From Luteimonas sp. BLCC-B24 (GTDB taxonomy: Bacteria; Pseudomonadota; Gammaproteobacteria; Xanthomonadales; Xanthomonadaceae), in NCBI RefSeq assembly GCF_028550595.1, contig NZ_JAQQGN010000004.1, positions 62,001 through 126,000 on the forward strand: a stretch of DNA of 64,000 nucleotides, in the 5' to 3' direction. Below the pieces are notes generated by a model. That model made no database searches, was not told the origin of the DNA, and saw nothing but the letters and a program-made list of their open reading frames with translations. Below are positions 34,707 to 43,392 of this stretch, piece by piece. Both the position numbers and the translations under genes were made by a program. Position 1 is the first letter of the stretch. Every line of letters starts with the position of its first letter.

Positions 34707-35536
34707 TTAGAGATCGCCATAGGCGCGCTGCAGGGCTGCGAAGGTCGCCTCGCCGGTGCAGTGGCCCGGTGCGATGAAGTCGATGGCGTAGGGTTCCAGC
34801 GCATCGACGACCCCGGCGATCGCCGCATCGTCGGCATCGACATAGTGGAAGCCGCCGATCACGAGATGGATGTCCGAATCGAGCTTCGCCGCTTCCGCGA
34901 CGATCACCGGCAGACCCGGATGCGAGCAGCCGACGACGAGCAGAAGGCCCTCGGTGTGCGCACCGCCAGCGACAGTTCGCGCAGTTCGCGCGTGCCCGGC
35001 ACGTCGGACACGGTCGCGATCACCCAGACGCCCGGCGCGGGTTCGGTGGTCTGCGCAATCGGCCGCAGTTTCGCGCCGGACCAGGCGCTGCCGAACTGCA
35101 GCGTCTCCGGCGGGGCGCCGTCGAAGTAGCGCATGTGTGCGGGCAGGGTGTCGTCCTCGCGGTAGAAGCTCGACGGCAGCGACGAGCCGTCGATGCCGAA
35201 GCCGTCCTGCGGCGCATGGATCGCGACGTCCGGGTTGGCTTCGAGGACCACCGACACGCCCGCCATGTGGTCGGCATGGCGATGGGACATCACCACCATG
35301 CCGAGATCGGCCAGATTTTCGCCTGCCGTCGCGGCGCTGCGGCGAAACGTCTCCGCGTCATCGCCGGTGTCGAACAGGATGCGCCGGCCGTCGACCTCGA
35401 TCAGCGCCGCGAAGCCCCAGTCCTTCTCCAGCGCCGGGTCGTCGCCGAAGGCGTCGTAGAGCACGGTGATGGTCGGCGCGGTGTCGTCGGCGAAGGCCGG
35501 CAGCGCGGCGGACAGCAGCAGACTCGGCAACAGCAC
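34707..35536 (-). pseudogene. metallo-beta-lactamase-fold hydrolase, frameshifted
   Basis: Exported MBL-fold hydrolase split by a frameshift near 34950. The first part starts with a GTG at 35536, a signal peptide (SLLLSAALPAFA) and has the zinc motif SHRHADHMAG near residue 84. After VRTP the frame changes: the other frame continues with EGLLLVVGCSHPG, then the 66-residue tail with GGFHYVDADD and APGHCTGE. Restoring one missing base near 34948-34953 rejoins both halves into a 276-residue protein. The SHPG and GFH metal-binding segments are lost in the truncated product. Could be a true pseudogene or a sequencing error. Confidence 0.75.
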
Positions 35537-35695
35537 GGGCGCAGTGGCATGGCGATGGCTCGACGGGACCGGACCTGCAGCTCAGGTCGCGCGGACGCCG
35601 CGCCGGACACCGGTTCCGGCACACCGTGTTGCCGGATCCGCGATGCCGGCCGCGCGCCGTGCGTTACCCTGCGCCGGTTTCCCACGAGCCGTGCC

Positions 35696-36763
35696 ATGCC
35701 CGTCACCGTCCGCCTGCTGCTGCCGTGCCTGATCGCCGCGCTCGTCGGGTGCGTTGCAGGCAGGGGGAACGAAACGCCGCCCAGGACTGCCGCCATGACC
35801 CGATTCGCCGACATCACCGAAACCCGTTTCACCGCGCCCGAGCGTTACGCGGACGCGGTCGCCGCCGCCGCGACGCCGGCGCCAGCACCGGCCGTGCCAG
35901 ACGTGGACGGCGTGCGGATCGGCACCTTCGCCGGCTATCCGGCCGTGCTGGTCGAGACCGCGCAGGCACGCGCGGCGATCGCGCTGCATGGCGGGCATCT
36001 GCTGTCGTACGTGCCGGCCGGCGGCGAGGACGTGCTGTGGTTGTCGCCGCGGCTGGCGGATGTGCCGGCCGCGATCCGCGGCGGCGTGCCGGTGATCTGG
36101 CCGTACTTCGGTCGCCAGGGGCAGACGGACGACGTGCCTTCGCACGGCTTCGTGCGCACCGTGCGCTGGCAGCTGCTCGAGGCGACGCGCGATGTCGACG
36201 GCGGCGTCGCGCTGACGCTGGCGCCGCCGACGTTTGCCGGTCTCGGTCTCGAACTGCGGATGCATCTGCGCATCGGCACGACGCTTGAGCAGAGCCTGGT
36301 GACGCGCAACACCGGGGACGCGCCGGTCGCGTTCACCCAGGCGCTGCACACCTACTTCCGCGTCTCCGATGTCGCGGGTGTCCGGGTCGAGGGGCTCGAC
36401 GGTCTGGATTTTCTGGACAAGAACGACGGCTACGCCGTCCACACGCAGCGCGGCGCCTGGGTGCTGGACGACGACCGCGATCCGGGCCGCAGCGACTACA
36501 TTTACGTCGACGCCGGCGGGCGCTACCGGCTGGACGATCCCGGGCTCGACCGGCGCATCGAACTCACGACCTCGGGCAGCCGCTCGCTCGTGGTCTGGAA
36601 TCCGGGCGAGGCGTCGGCCGAACGCAGCGGCGACATGAACGCCGGCGCCTGGCGCGGTTTTCTGTGCCTGGAGGCCGCGAACGCCGGTCGCGACGTCGTG
36701 CGCCTGGCGCCTGGCCAGCGCCATACCTTGACCCAGCACGTCCGCGTGCACGCGCGCGACTGA
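35696..36763 (+). CDS. lipoprotein-type D-hexose-6-phosphate mutarotase (YeaD/aldose-1-epimerase family)
   Basis: 355 residues. The sugar-epimerase domain occupies about residues 75-350: ALHGGHLLSYVP near residue 101, RGGVPVIWPYFGRQ near residue 132, SHGFVRTVRW near residue 150 (catalytic His) and TQALHTYFRVSD near residue 218. This matches YeaD-type hexose-6-phosphate mutarotases, which are normally cytoplasmic. Here a leader ends in IAALVGC near residue 19, a lipoprotein lipobox, followed by a disordered alanine/proline linker. If used, the enzyme is an anchored periplasmic epimerase and its substrate may be a free sugar. ATG at 35696 starts the leader. Confidence 0.82.
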   Translation: MPVTVRLLLPCLIAALVGCVAGRGNETPPRTAAMTRFADITETRFTAPERYADAVAAAATPAPAPAVPDVDGVRIGTFAGYPAVLVETAQARAAIALHGGHLLSYVPAGGEDVLWLSPRLADVPAAIRGGVPVIWPYFGRQGQTDDVPSHGFVRTVRWQLLEATRDVDGGVALTLAPPTFAGLGLELRMHLRIGTTLEQSLVTRNTGDAPVAFTQALHTYFRVSDVAGVRVEGLDGLDFLDKNDGYAVHTQRGAWVLDDDRDPGRSDYIYVDAGGRYRLDDPGLDRRIELTTSGSRSLVVWNPGEASAERSGDMNAGAWRGFLCLEAANAGRDVVRLAPGQRHTLTQHVRVHARD

Positions 36764-37007
36764 GGCCCGATCCGGCCGCGACCCGCGTGGTCCGCGCCGT
36801 CCGTGACGACGGCAGCCCGGCAGAGGGCGGACCGGCGCCTGACGCGCGCTCGGACCACGGTGTTCGCAGGGCGCCGCCGGCGGCGCGAGTGCCATTGGTT
36901 GGGGCACGGTTCGGCCGACCGGGGCGCCGGGACCGGTATGCTGGGGCGACCGGTTTCGCATGCAACTGCCGCGATGCCGGCCCGACACGCCATTCCGGAG
37001 ATCGACC

Positions 37008-39134
37008 TTGAAGAAGACCCTGCTGTCCGCGGCCACGGCCGTCGCGCTGACGATGGCGGCCTCGTCCGTTGCCGCCCACGACCATGACCACGCCTGTCTC
37101 GACGATCTGTGCCAGCTGCAGACGCTGTTCCAGGCCGGCACGCCTTCGGGTGGCAGCGCCGACGCGCCGGTCGCCGCCCAGCGCATGGGCACCTGGGGCA
37201 TCGACACCGCCGGCATGGACACCCGTGTCCGCCCGGGTGACGACTTCTTCCGCTACGTCAGCGGCACCTGGGCCGACACCACCGAGATTCCGTCGGACAA
37301 GTCCAGCTACGGCGCGTTCCTGATCCTGCGCGATCTGTCCGAAGCGCGTCTGCGCCAGCTCGTCGAGAGCTACCGAACGGACGACGCCGCGCATGCCGAC
37401 CGCGCCAAGGTCGCCACGCTGTATGCGGGCTTCATGGACCAGGCCGCGATCGAGGCCGCCGGCGCGCAGCCGCTCGCGCCCAAGCTCGCGGCGATCCGCG
37501 CCGCCGGCGACCACGAGGCCCTCGCGCGCCTGATGGGCGAGAGCCACGGCGGTTTCGGCCGCAGCTTCTTCGGCGTCGGCGTCTCCGACGACCAGCGCGA
37601 TCCCGATCGCTACACGCTGTACATGAGCCAGTCGGGTCTGGGCCTCGGTGATCGCGAGATGTACCTGCGCGAGAACTTCGCGCCGCAGCGCGAGCGTTAC
37701 CAGGCCTACATCGCGCAGATGCTCGAACTCGCCGGCTGGGACAACCCGCAGGGCAACGCCGAAGCCATCCTCGCGCTGGAGACGAAGATCGCCGAGGCGC
37801 ACTGGACCCGCGCCGAAAGCCGCGACCGCGACAAGACCTACAACCCGGTCGAGCTGGCCGCGTTCGAGACCACCGCGCCGGGCTTCCCGTGGGCGACGTT
37901 CTTCGAGGCCGCCGGCGTGACCGCCGCGCCGCGCGCCGTCGTCCGCCAGAACACGGCGATCCCGAAGATGGCGCAGATCTTCGCCGACACCGACGTCGCC
38001 ACCCTGCAGGCCTGGCAGGCCTTCCACACCACCGACAACGCCGCGCCGTTGCTGTCGAAGGCGTTCGAGGACGCGAACTTCGAGTTCCGCAACAAGTTCC
38101 TGTCCGGTCAGCCGGAACAGCGCGAGCGCTGGAAGCGCGGCGTGTCGTTCGCCGAGAACGCGATGGGCGAGGCGATCGGCCGCGACTACGTCGAGCTGTA
38201 TTTCCCGGCCGACGCCAAGGCCAAGATGGACGAACTGGTCGCCAACGTGAAGGTGGCGATGGGCGCGCGTCTCGACCAGCTCGACTGGATGGGGCCCGAG
38301 ACCAAGAAGGAAGCGCGCGCCAAGCTCGAGAATTTCGGCCTGAAGATCGGTCATCCCGACGAGTGGCGCGACTACTCGGGCCTCGAGGTGCGCGCCGGCG
38401 ACGTGTTCGGCAACGCCGAACGTTCGATGGCGTTCGAGTGGGATTTCCGCCGCGCGCGGATCGGGCAGCAGGTGGACAAGGCGGAATGGGGGATGACCCC
38501 GCAGACGGTCAACGCCTACTACAACTCGGTCAAGAACGAGATCGTGTTCCCGGCGGCGATCCTGCAGCCCCCGTTCTTCGATCCCGAGGCGGATCCGGCG
38601 GTGAACTACGGCGCGATCGGCGGCGTGATCGGCCACGAGATCATCCACGGCTTCGACGACCAGGGCCGCAAGTCCGACGGCCAGGGCGTGCTGCGCGACT
38701 GGTGGACAGCCGAGGACGCGGCCAAGTTCGAAGCCCAGGCGGCCAAGCTCGGCGCGCAGTACGAGGCCTACGAGTTCCCGCAGCTGCCGGGCATGCACAT
38801 CAACGGCCGGGTCGCGATGGGCGAGAACATCGGCGATCTCGGTGGCCTCACCATCGCACTCGAGGCCTACCGCCGCTCGCTGGGTGGCCGGCCCGCGCCG
38901 GAGATCGACGGCTACAGCGGCGAGCAGCGCCTGTTCATGGGCTGGGCGCAGGTGTGGCGCACGCTGTGGCGTGACGATGCGCTGCGTCAGCAGCTGGTCA
39001 ACGGCACGCATTCGCCGGGCCACATCCGTGCGTTCGCGCCGCTGCGCAACATCGATGCCTGGTACGACGCGTTCGGCGTGACCGAGCAGGATGCGCTGTG
39101 GATCGCGCCGGAAGACCGCGTGCGGATCTGGTGA
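37008..39134 (+). CDS. M13 family zinc metallopeptidase (neprilysin-like)
   Basis: 708-residue exported endopeptidase/oligopeptidase. The start is a TTG with GGAG eight bases upstream (no better ATG); the leader KKTLLSAATAVALTMAASSVAA is a signal peptide. Two domains: alpha-helical PepM13_N (about 60-440) and the catalytic domain with HEIIHGFDDQG near residue 544 (zinc HExxH), ENIGDLGG near residue 605 (third ligand Glu and Asp) and HSPGHIRAFAPLRN near residue 670. The mature N-terminus carries a His/Cys cluster, HDHDHAC, unusual for M13 and possibly metal-binding. Followed by a good terminator. Confidence 0.95.
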   Translation: MKKTLLSAATAVALTMAASSVAAHDHDHACLDDLCQLQTLFQAGTPSGGSADAPVAAQRMGTWGIDTAGMDTRVRPGDDFFRYVSGTWADTTEIPSDKSSYGAFLILRDLSEARLRQLVESYRTDDAAHADRAKVATLYAGFMDQAAIEAAGAQPLAPKLAAIRAAGDHEALARLMGESHGGFGRSFFGVGVSDDQRDPDRYTLYMSQSGLGLGDREMYLRENFAPQRERYQAYIAQMLELAGWDNPQGNAEAILALETKIAEAHWTRAESRDRDKTYNPVELAAFETTAPGFPWATFFEAAGVTAAPRAVVRQNTAIPKMAQIFADTDVATLQAWQAFHTTDNAAPLLSKAFEDANFEFRNKFLSGQPEQRERWKRGVSFAENAMGEAIGRDYVELYFPADAKAKMDELVANVKVAMGARLDQLDWMGPETKKEARAKLENFGLKIGHPDEWRDYSGLEVRAGDVFGNAERSMAFEWDFRRARIGQQVDKAEWGMTPQTVNAYYNSVKNEIVFPAAILQPPFFDPEADPAVNYGAIGGVIGHEIIHGFDDQGRKSDGQGVLRDWWTAEDAAKFEAQAAKLGAQYEAYEFPQLPGMHINGRVAMGENIGDLGGLTIALEAYRRSLGGRPAPEIDGYSGEQRLFMGWAQVWRTLWRDDALRQQLVNGTHSPGHIRAFAPLRNIDAWYDAFGVTEQDALWIAPEDRVRIW

Positions 39135-39157
39135 TCCCACGCCAGCGATGAAGCACG

Positions 39158-39183
39158 ACAGGGCCGGGATTTCCCGGCCCTGT
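39158..39183 (+). terminator. rho-independent-like terminator after the M13 peptidase gene
   Basis: ACAGGGCCGGGA and TCCCGGCCCTGT form an 11- to 12-bp stem with an ATTT-type loop, 24 bases past the stop; followed by TCCGTTGT. Confidence 0.75.
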
Positions 39184-39219
39184 TCCGTTGTGGGGCTGCG
39201 CTTCGCCCGTGTGCCCCGG

Positions 39220-39633
39220 TCAGTCGGCCAGCCTGCTCGCGACGCGCACCTCGCCGGTCAGCAGGCGGTGGATCGGGCAGGCGTTGGCGATCTGCAGCAG
39301 GCGTGTGCGCTGCCCGGCATCGAGCGGGCCGCCCAGGTGGATCGTGCGGGTGATATCGGTGCCGGCGGCGGGCGTGCCATCGGGATCGAGGGCGAGCTCG
39401 ACCGCCACCGATTCCAGCGGCCACTGCTTGCGCGCCGCGTACATGCGCAACGTGATCGCGGTGCACGCGCCCAGCGCCGAGAGCAGCAGGTGATCGGGCG
39501 TCGGCGCGGTGTCGCCGCCGCCGAGCGCCGTCGGCTCGTCGGCGTACCAGGTGTGGCCGGCGCCGTCGTCGAGATCGACGCGGTAGGCGGGGCCGGCGGT
39601 GCGCGCGGTCAGGCGGGCGCGTGCGGTGGTCAT
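39220..39633 (-). CDS. OsmC family peroxiredoxin-like protein
   Basis: 137-residue OsmC/Ohr-type protein that reduces organic peroxides or handles thiol stress. Conserved thiols are present: GACTAITL near residue 59 and NACPIHRLL near residue 118, separated as in OsmC/YhfA proteins. TWYADEPTALGGGDTAPTPDHLL is the usual substrate loop. Two in-frame ATGs lie two codons apart; the inner one at 39633 has GGAG at a nine-base spacing. Convergent with the M13 gene. Confidence 0.88.
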   Translation of the reverse strand: MTTARARLTARTAGPAYRVDLDDGAGHTWYADEPTALGGGDTAPTPDHLLLSALGACTAITLRMYAARKQWPLESVAVELALDPDGTPAAGTDITRTIHLGGPLDAGQRTRLLQIANACPIHRLLTGEVRVASRLAD

Positions 39634-39737
39634 GGGCATCGTCTCCGGGTGGGGCAGCCCTGCGGGCCGCGCGCCACCAGCGTGCCACGACGCAGGACCG
39701 GCCGTCGCGGACCCGCCGTGCATCCACCCGGCCTGCG

Positions 39738-41336
39738 CTAACCCGGTGTGTAGTAGGTCGGCGCGCCGGGCCCGACCGGCAGGCCCAGGCCGAACACCCA
39801 CAGGAAGAACACCGCGGTCCAGCCGATGAAGAACACGACCGAGTAGGGCAGCATCATCGCGATCAGCGTGCCGACGCCGAGGTTGCGCTGGTACCGCGCC
39901 GCGAAGGCCATGATCAGGCCGAAGTAGCTCATCATTGGCGTGATCAGGTTGGTCACCGAATCGCCGATGCGGTAGGCCGACTGGATCACCTCCGGGCTGT
40001 AGCCGATCAGCATCAGCATCGGCACGAAGATCGGCGCGGTCACCGCCCACTGCGCCGAGGCCGAGCCCAGCGACAGGTTGATCAGCCCGCACAGCGCGAT
40101 GAAGGCCAGGAACACCAGCGGCCCGGTCAGGCCGATCGACTGCAGCAGGTTCGAGCCCAGCACCGCCATCACCTGGCCGAGCTGGGTCCAGTTGAAGAAC
40201 GCGACGAACTGGGCGGCGAAGAACACCAGCACGATGTACAGGCTCAGCGTGGCCATCGATTTCGCCATCGCGTCGATCACGTCACGGTCGTTGCGGATCG
40301 TCCCGGCCAGGGCGCCGTAGACGATGCCGGCCACCGCGAAGAACACCGCCACCAGCACCACGATGCCGGTGAGAAACGGGCGCAGGCTGCCCAGGGTGTC
40401 GTCGACGCCGGGCAGGCGCAGCGCGCCGTTCGCAGGCACCGTGAGCGCGGCGATCACGCCTGCGACCAGAAAGGCCGCCAGGCCCGACCACAGCAGCGCG
40501 CGACGCTCGCGGGCGGCCAGCGGATCCATGTTCACCGGTTCGGCGTCGGGATCGAGCTGCTTCGGATCGAAGGCGCCGAGCTTGGGTTCGACGATGTAGG
40601 TGGTCACGAACCAGCCGAGGAACGTGACCACGAACGTGCTGGCGATCATGAAGTACCAGTTGACCGCCGCGTGCACCTCGTAGGTGGGGTCGATCAACCG
40701 CGCCGCTTCCTGGGTGATGCCGGCGAGCAGCGGATCGACGGTGCCGATCAGCAGGTTCGCGCTGTAGCCGCCGGACACACCGGCGAACGCGGCCGCCAGG
40801 CCCGCGAGCGGATGGCGACCGAGCGCATGGAAGATCGCCGCCGCCAGCGGAATCACCACCACGTAGCCCATCTCCGAGGCCGTGTTCGACAGCACCGCGG
40901 CGAACACGATCACCACGGTCACCAGGTTCTTCGGCGCGCCGAGCACCAGCGCCTTGATCGCGGCGGTCAGCAGGCCCGATCGCTCGGCGATCCCGACGCC
41001 GAGCATCGCCACCAGCACCGTGCCCAGCGGCACGAAGGAGGTGAAGTTGGTCACCAGGCCCATGACGATCCGGCGCAGGCCCTCGGCATCGAGCAGGCTG
41101 ATCACGCGGATGATGCCGTCCTCGGCGCGCCCGGAGGCGCCCTCGGGCCGAGGATCGGGTACCGAAACGCCATAGGCGGCCAGCACACCCGACAGCAGCA
41201 CGATCAACAGCGCCAGCAATGCGAACAGCGTCACCGGATGCGGCAACAGATTGCCGAGGAACTCGACGGTGTTGAGCAGGCGCGTGATCGCGCTGCGCGG
41301 CTCGGATGCGGGCGCTGCCGACTTGCCTCGGGTCAT
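39738..41336 (-). CDS. AbgT family transporter
   Basis: 532-residue inner-membrane transporter of the AbgT family (p-aminobenzoyl-glutamate uptake, or sulfonamide/antimetabolite efflux). About eleven to thirteen hydrophobic segments are visible, with NTASEMGYVVVIPLAA near residue 150, VSGGYSANLLIGTVDPLLAG near residue 188, GSASAQWAVTAPIFVPM near residue 425 and SVTNLITPMMSYF near residue 462, the hairpin signatures of the family. No p-aminobenzoyl-glutamate hydrolase genes are adjacent, so an efflux role is as likely as uptake. Monocistronic. Confidence 0.92.
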   Translation of the reverse strand: MTRGKSAAPASEPRSAITRLLNTVEFLGNLLPHPVTLFALLALLIVLLSGVLAAYGVSVPDPRPEGASGRAEDGIIRVISLLDAEGLRRIVMGLVTNFTSFVPLGTVLVAMLGVGIAERSGLLTAAIKALVLGAPKNLVTVVIVFAAVLSNTASEMGYVVVIPLAAAIFHALGRHPLAGLAAAFAGVSGGYSANLLIGTVDPLLAGITQEAARLIDPTYEVHAAVNWYFMIASTFVVTFLGWFVTTYIVEPKLGAFDPKQLDPDAEPVNMDPLAARERRALLWSGLAAFLVAGVIAALTVPANGALRLPGVDDTLGSLRPFLTGIVVLVAVFFAVAGIVYGALAGTIRNDRDVIDAMAKSMATLSLYIVLVFFAAQFVAFFNWTQLGQVMAVLGSNLLQSIGLTGPLVFLAFIALCGLINLSLGSASAQWAVTAPIFVPMLMLIGYSPEVIQSAYRIGDSVTNLITPMMSYFGLIMAFAARYQRNLGVGTLIAMMLPYSVVFFIGWTAVFFLWVFGLGLPVGPGAPTYYTPG

Positions 41337-41459
41337 CGTGCGGTCCGGTGCGGGTGGCCGGGCAGTCTAGCAAGCCGGTTGCAGCCGTCATCTCTCGTGC
41401 GTTGGCCACGACTGGTCTTGTAGGCGGTCGCCCAGTGGTGTGCGCCCGGCAATTCCGAC

Positions 41460-42473
41460 TCAGCGACCTTCTGCGCCCGCGAAATAGTTTGTATAAATCT
41501 GCCGCCCGGCTTCCTCGATCTCGGCCCATTCAGCAGCCTGGAACGCGTCGGACGGATAGCGGCCCGGCCCATGTTCCCAGAGTCTGGCGAACTCGTTCTG
41601 TTGCCCGGCGCGACGCCCGGGGCGTTGCGCTTCCACGAGTTCAGCGACACCTGCTGGCTGCGCCGAGCGCGCCATGCGTTCGGCGACCGCGAGCTGCAAC
41701 GCGTACTCGTGGATCCGCAACTCGCGGTCGCTGCGTTCGAACAGCAGGCCTCGTCCATCCAACGCTTGGACCTTGGCGCGGAGTGCGTGCTCGTCTCCGG
41801 CCTGGATTCGTTCCTGAAGCCACGATCTCGCCAGCGCGCGGCGCCGGTGTGCCTCCTGGGGATCGCGCACGACGCGTTCGCGACTGTCGAATTCGGCCAA
41901 TCCAAGATCTGCGAAGCGTAGCTGCGCGTTGACATCGCCGGCTCGCGCCGCCTGCTCGAGCCAATGTGCAGCGCGAGCAAGATGATGCGCTGTCAGGACG
42001 CTGCAATCGTCGTACTGATCGGCACGCTGGAGAAAACGGTTCTCGATGTTAGTGCGGCGCACTTCATTGATGGATGTATCGTCGCCGCGTGTCGAATAAG
42101 CGATCTCGTCCTCGTACTCCTGTAGCAGACGTTCGGGTGCGTAGTCACGCAGGACGCGGTGACAGGCGCCCAGGCGCAATCCCAGCGCGGCCGCCGCCTT
42201 CGGGTCTCCCGCGTCCGCGCGGGCTTCATGTGCGCGGATGAAGTCCGCCATCGGCAGCCAGTCCTGATCGCCCAAGTGGACGTGACGTCGCGGGCTCATC
42301 ACGGCGGAACCCTCCGGCCCTGCGCGCAGGTCCTGTCGCAATGCGCGGACCTGGTCGTGAGGCGTCGAGACAGGTTTTGTGCTGGCCTCAACGTGTAGCG
42401 ATCGATCAGGCGCGCTACAACCAGCCAGCACAACTGCGAGAAAGACAGGCCATTGATATCGGAGTGAAGTCAT
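41460..42473 (-). CDS. uncharacterised lipoprotein with Sel1/TPR-like helical repeats (operon gene 3)
   Basis: 337 residues; a lipoprotein signal ends VVLAGC at residue 19. The rest is alpha-helical with alanine-rich repeats such as ADAGDPKAAAALGLRLGAC near residue 88 and AARAGDVNAQLRFADLGL near residue 178, resembling Sel1/TPR repeats. Cysteines at the repeat ends (GAC, DDC) could pair after export. It overlaps the upstream gene by four bases (ATGA) and shares its repeat layout, so the two are diverged tandem paralogues. Base composition is a little more AT-rich than neighbours. No known function. Confidence 0.75.
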   Translation of the reverse strand: MTSLRYQWPVFLAVVLAGCSAPDRSLHVEASTKPVSTPHDQVRALRQDLRAGPEGSAVMSPRRHVHLGDQDWLPMADFIRAHEARADAGDPKAAAALGLRLGACHRVLRDYAPERLLQEYEDEIAYSTRGDDTSINEVRRTNIENRFLQRADQYDDCSVLTAHHLARAAHWLEQAARAGDVNAQLRFADLGLAEFDSRERVVRDPQEAHRRRALARSWLQERIQAGDEHALRAKVQALDGRGLLFERSDRELRIHEYALQLAVAERMARSAQPAGVAELVEAQRPGRRAGQQNEFARLWEHGPGRYPSDAFQAAEWAEIEEAGRQIYTNYFAGAEGR

Positions 42474-43387
42474 TGCCTAGGCGCCTTTGACGTGTCAGCC
42501 GCCGGCTGCTGGAGTTCACGAGCAAGCACGCGCGCATGAGAACGCTCTTCGGCAGATGCTGTCTGTTCAAGCTTGCGAACGTGTTCGCTGGTCAGGCTGT
42601 CGGGGAAGCGTCGATACATGGGCGTCTCCGAGAATGCGAGCCAGAACCCGAGCGCGCGAGCCGGATCGGGCGTCAGCCACCCGTGGGCATCGTGTGCCCT
42701 CGACATCGCCAGGAGTGCAGCAGGCTCGCCCGCTCGGACCGCGGCCGACAGCATCTGCGTCGCTCTATTCCGTCGTCGTTCTACCTCGTCGGCAGCATCG
42801 ACCAGCGCGGCCAGACTCGTGTACTCACGGAATGCGACATCCGGATAGAGCGCCATGGCTTCCGGGTGTCCCCGCTCGGCGGCCAGACTGACGTAGTACA
42901 ACGCGTCTTTTGCGGGCGGATTCGCGCGAAGCCCCTCGGTGTCTGCGCACAGGCGGCTCGCCTCGGAATGCGCGAACAGCAGCAGATCGATGTTGCGGTC
43001 ATCACCAATCGGTCGCCCGCCGATTCTGATGGCATCACCTGCGCCAGCAACCAACTCCGCGATCAACGCCGATACTCGGCCGCCTGGCAACGGCGTGTAG
43101 TCGATACAATGCGCGAGTGCTCGACCCAGACGGAATGCGGCATCGGCGTCGCCGGCGTCGGCGGCCACCTCGAGTTGGGAGCGCATGGCGTCGAATGGTC
43201 CCTCGGGCACACGAGCGACAGGTTTCTCTGTCGCGTGCGTCGCGGCACCGGCGCCCGTTTCGGTACCGAACGCCGTCGCCTCTCGTCCCGGTGGCACATG
43301 CGCGCGCCAAGCGAACAGCATGGCTAAACCGACCGCTGCGCCCGCCAAGGCCGGCGCCGCCCACCTGCGTATCGGCATACCGGACAT
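42470..43387 (-). CDS. uncharacterised exported protein with Sel1/TPR-like repeats (operon gene 2)
   Basis: 305 residues. An N-terminal basic stretch and one hydrophobic segment (AAPALAGAAVGLAMLFAW) anchor or export it; no lipobox. The remainder is helical: AADAGDADAAFRLGRALAHC near residue 75, SLAAERGHPEAMAL and AAVRAGEPAALLAMSRAHDAHGW are Sel1-like. It starts six bases after the DUF885 gene and overlaps the next gene by four, so all three are one operon. Homology to the downstream gene is seen in the first repeat (ADAGD then AxxLGxxL then C). Unknown function; perhaps an adaptor for the DUF885 enzyme. Confidence 0.75.
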   Translation of the reverse strand: MSGMPIRRWAAPALAGAAVGLAMLFAWRAHVPPGREATAFGTETGAGAATHATEKPVARVPEGPFDAMRSQLEVAADAGDADAAFRLGRALAHCIDYTPLPGGRVSALIAELVAGAGDAIRIGGRPIGDDRNIDLLLFAHSEASRLCADTEGLRANPPAKDALYYVSLAAERGHPEAMALYPDVAFREYTSLAALVDAADEVERRRNRATQMLSAAVRAGEPAALLAMSRAHDAHGWLTPDPARALGFWLAFSETPMYRRFPDSLTSEHVRKLEQTASAEERSHARVLARELQQPAADTSKAPRQ

Positions 43388-43392
43388 GCGGC

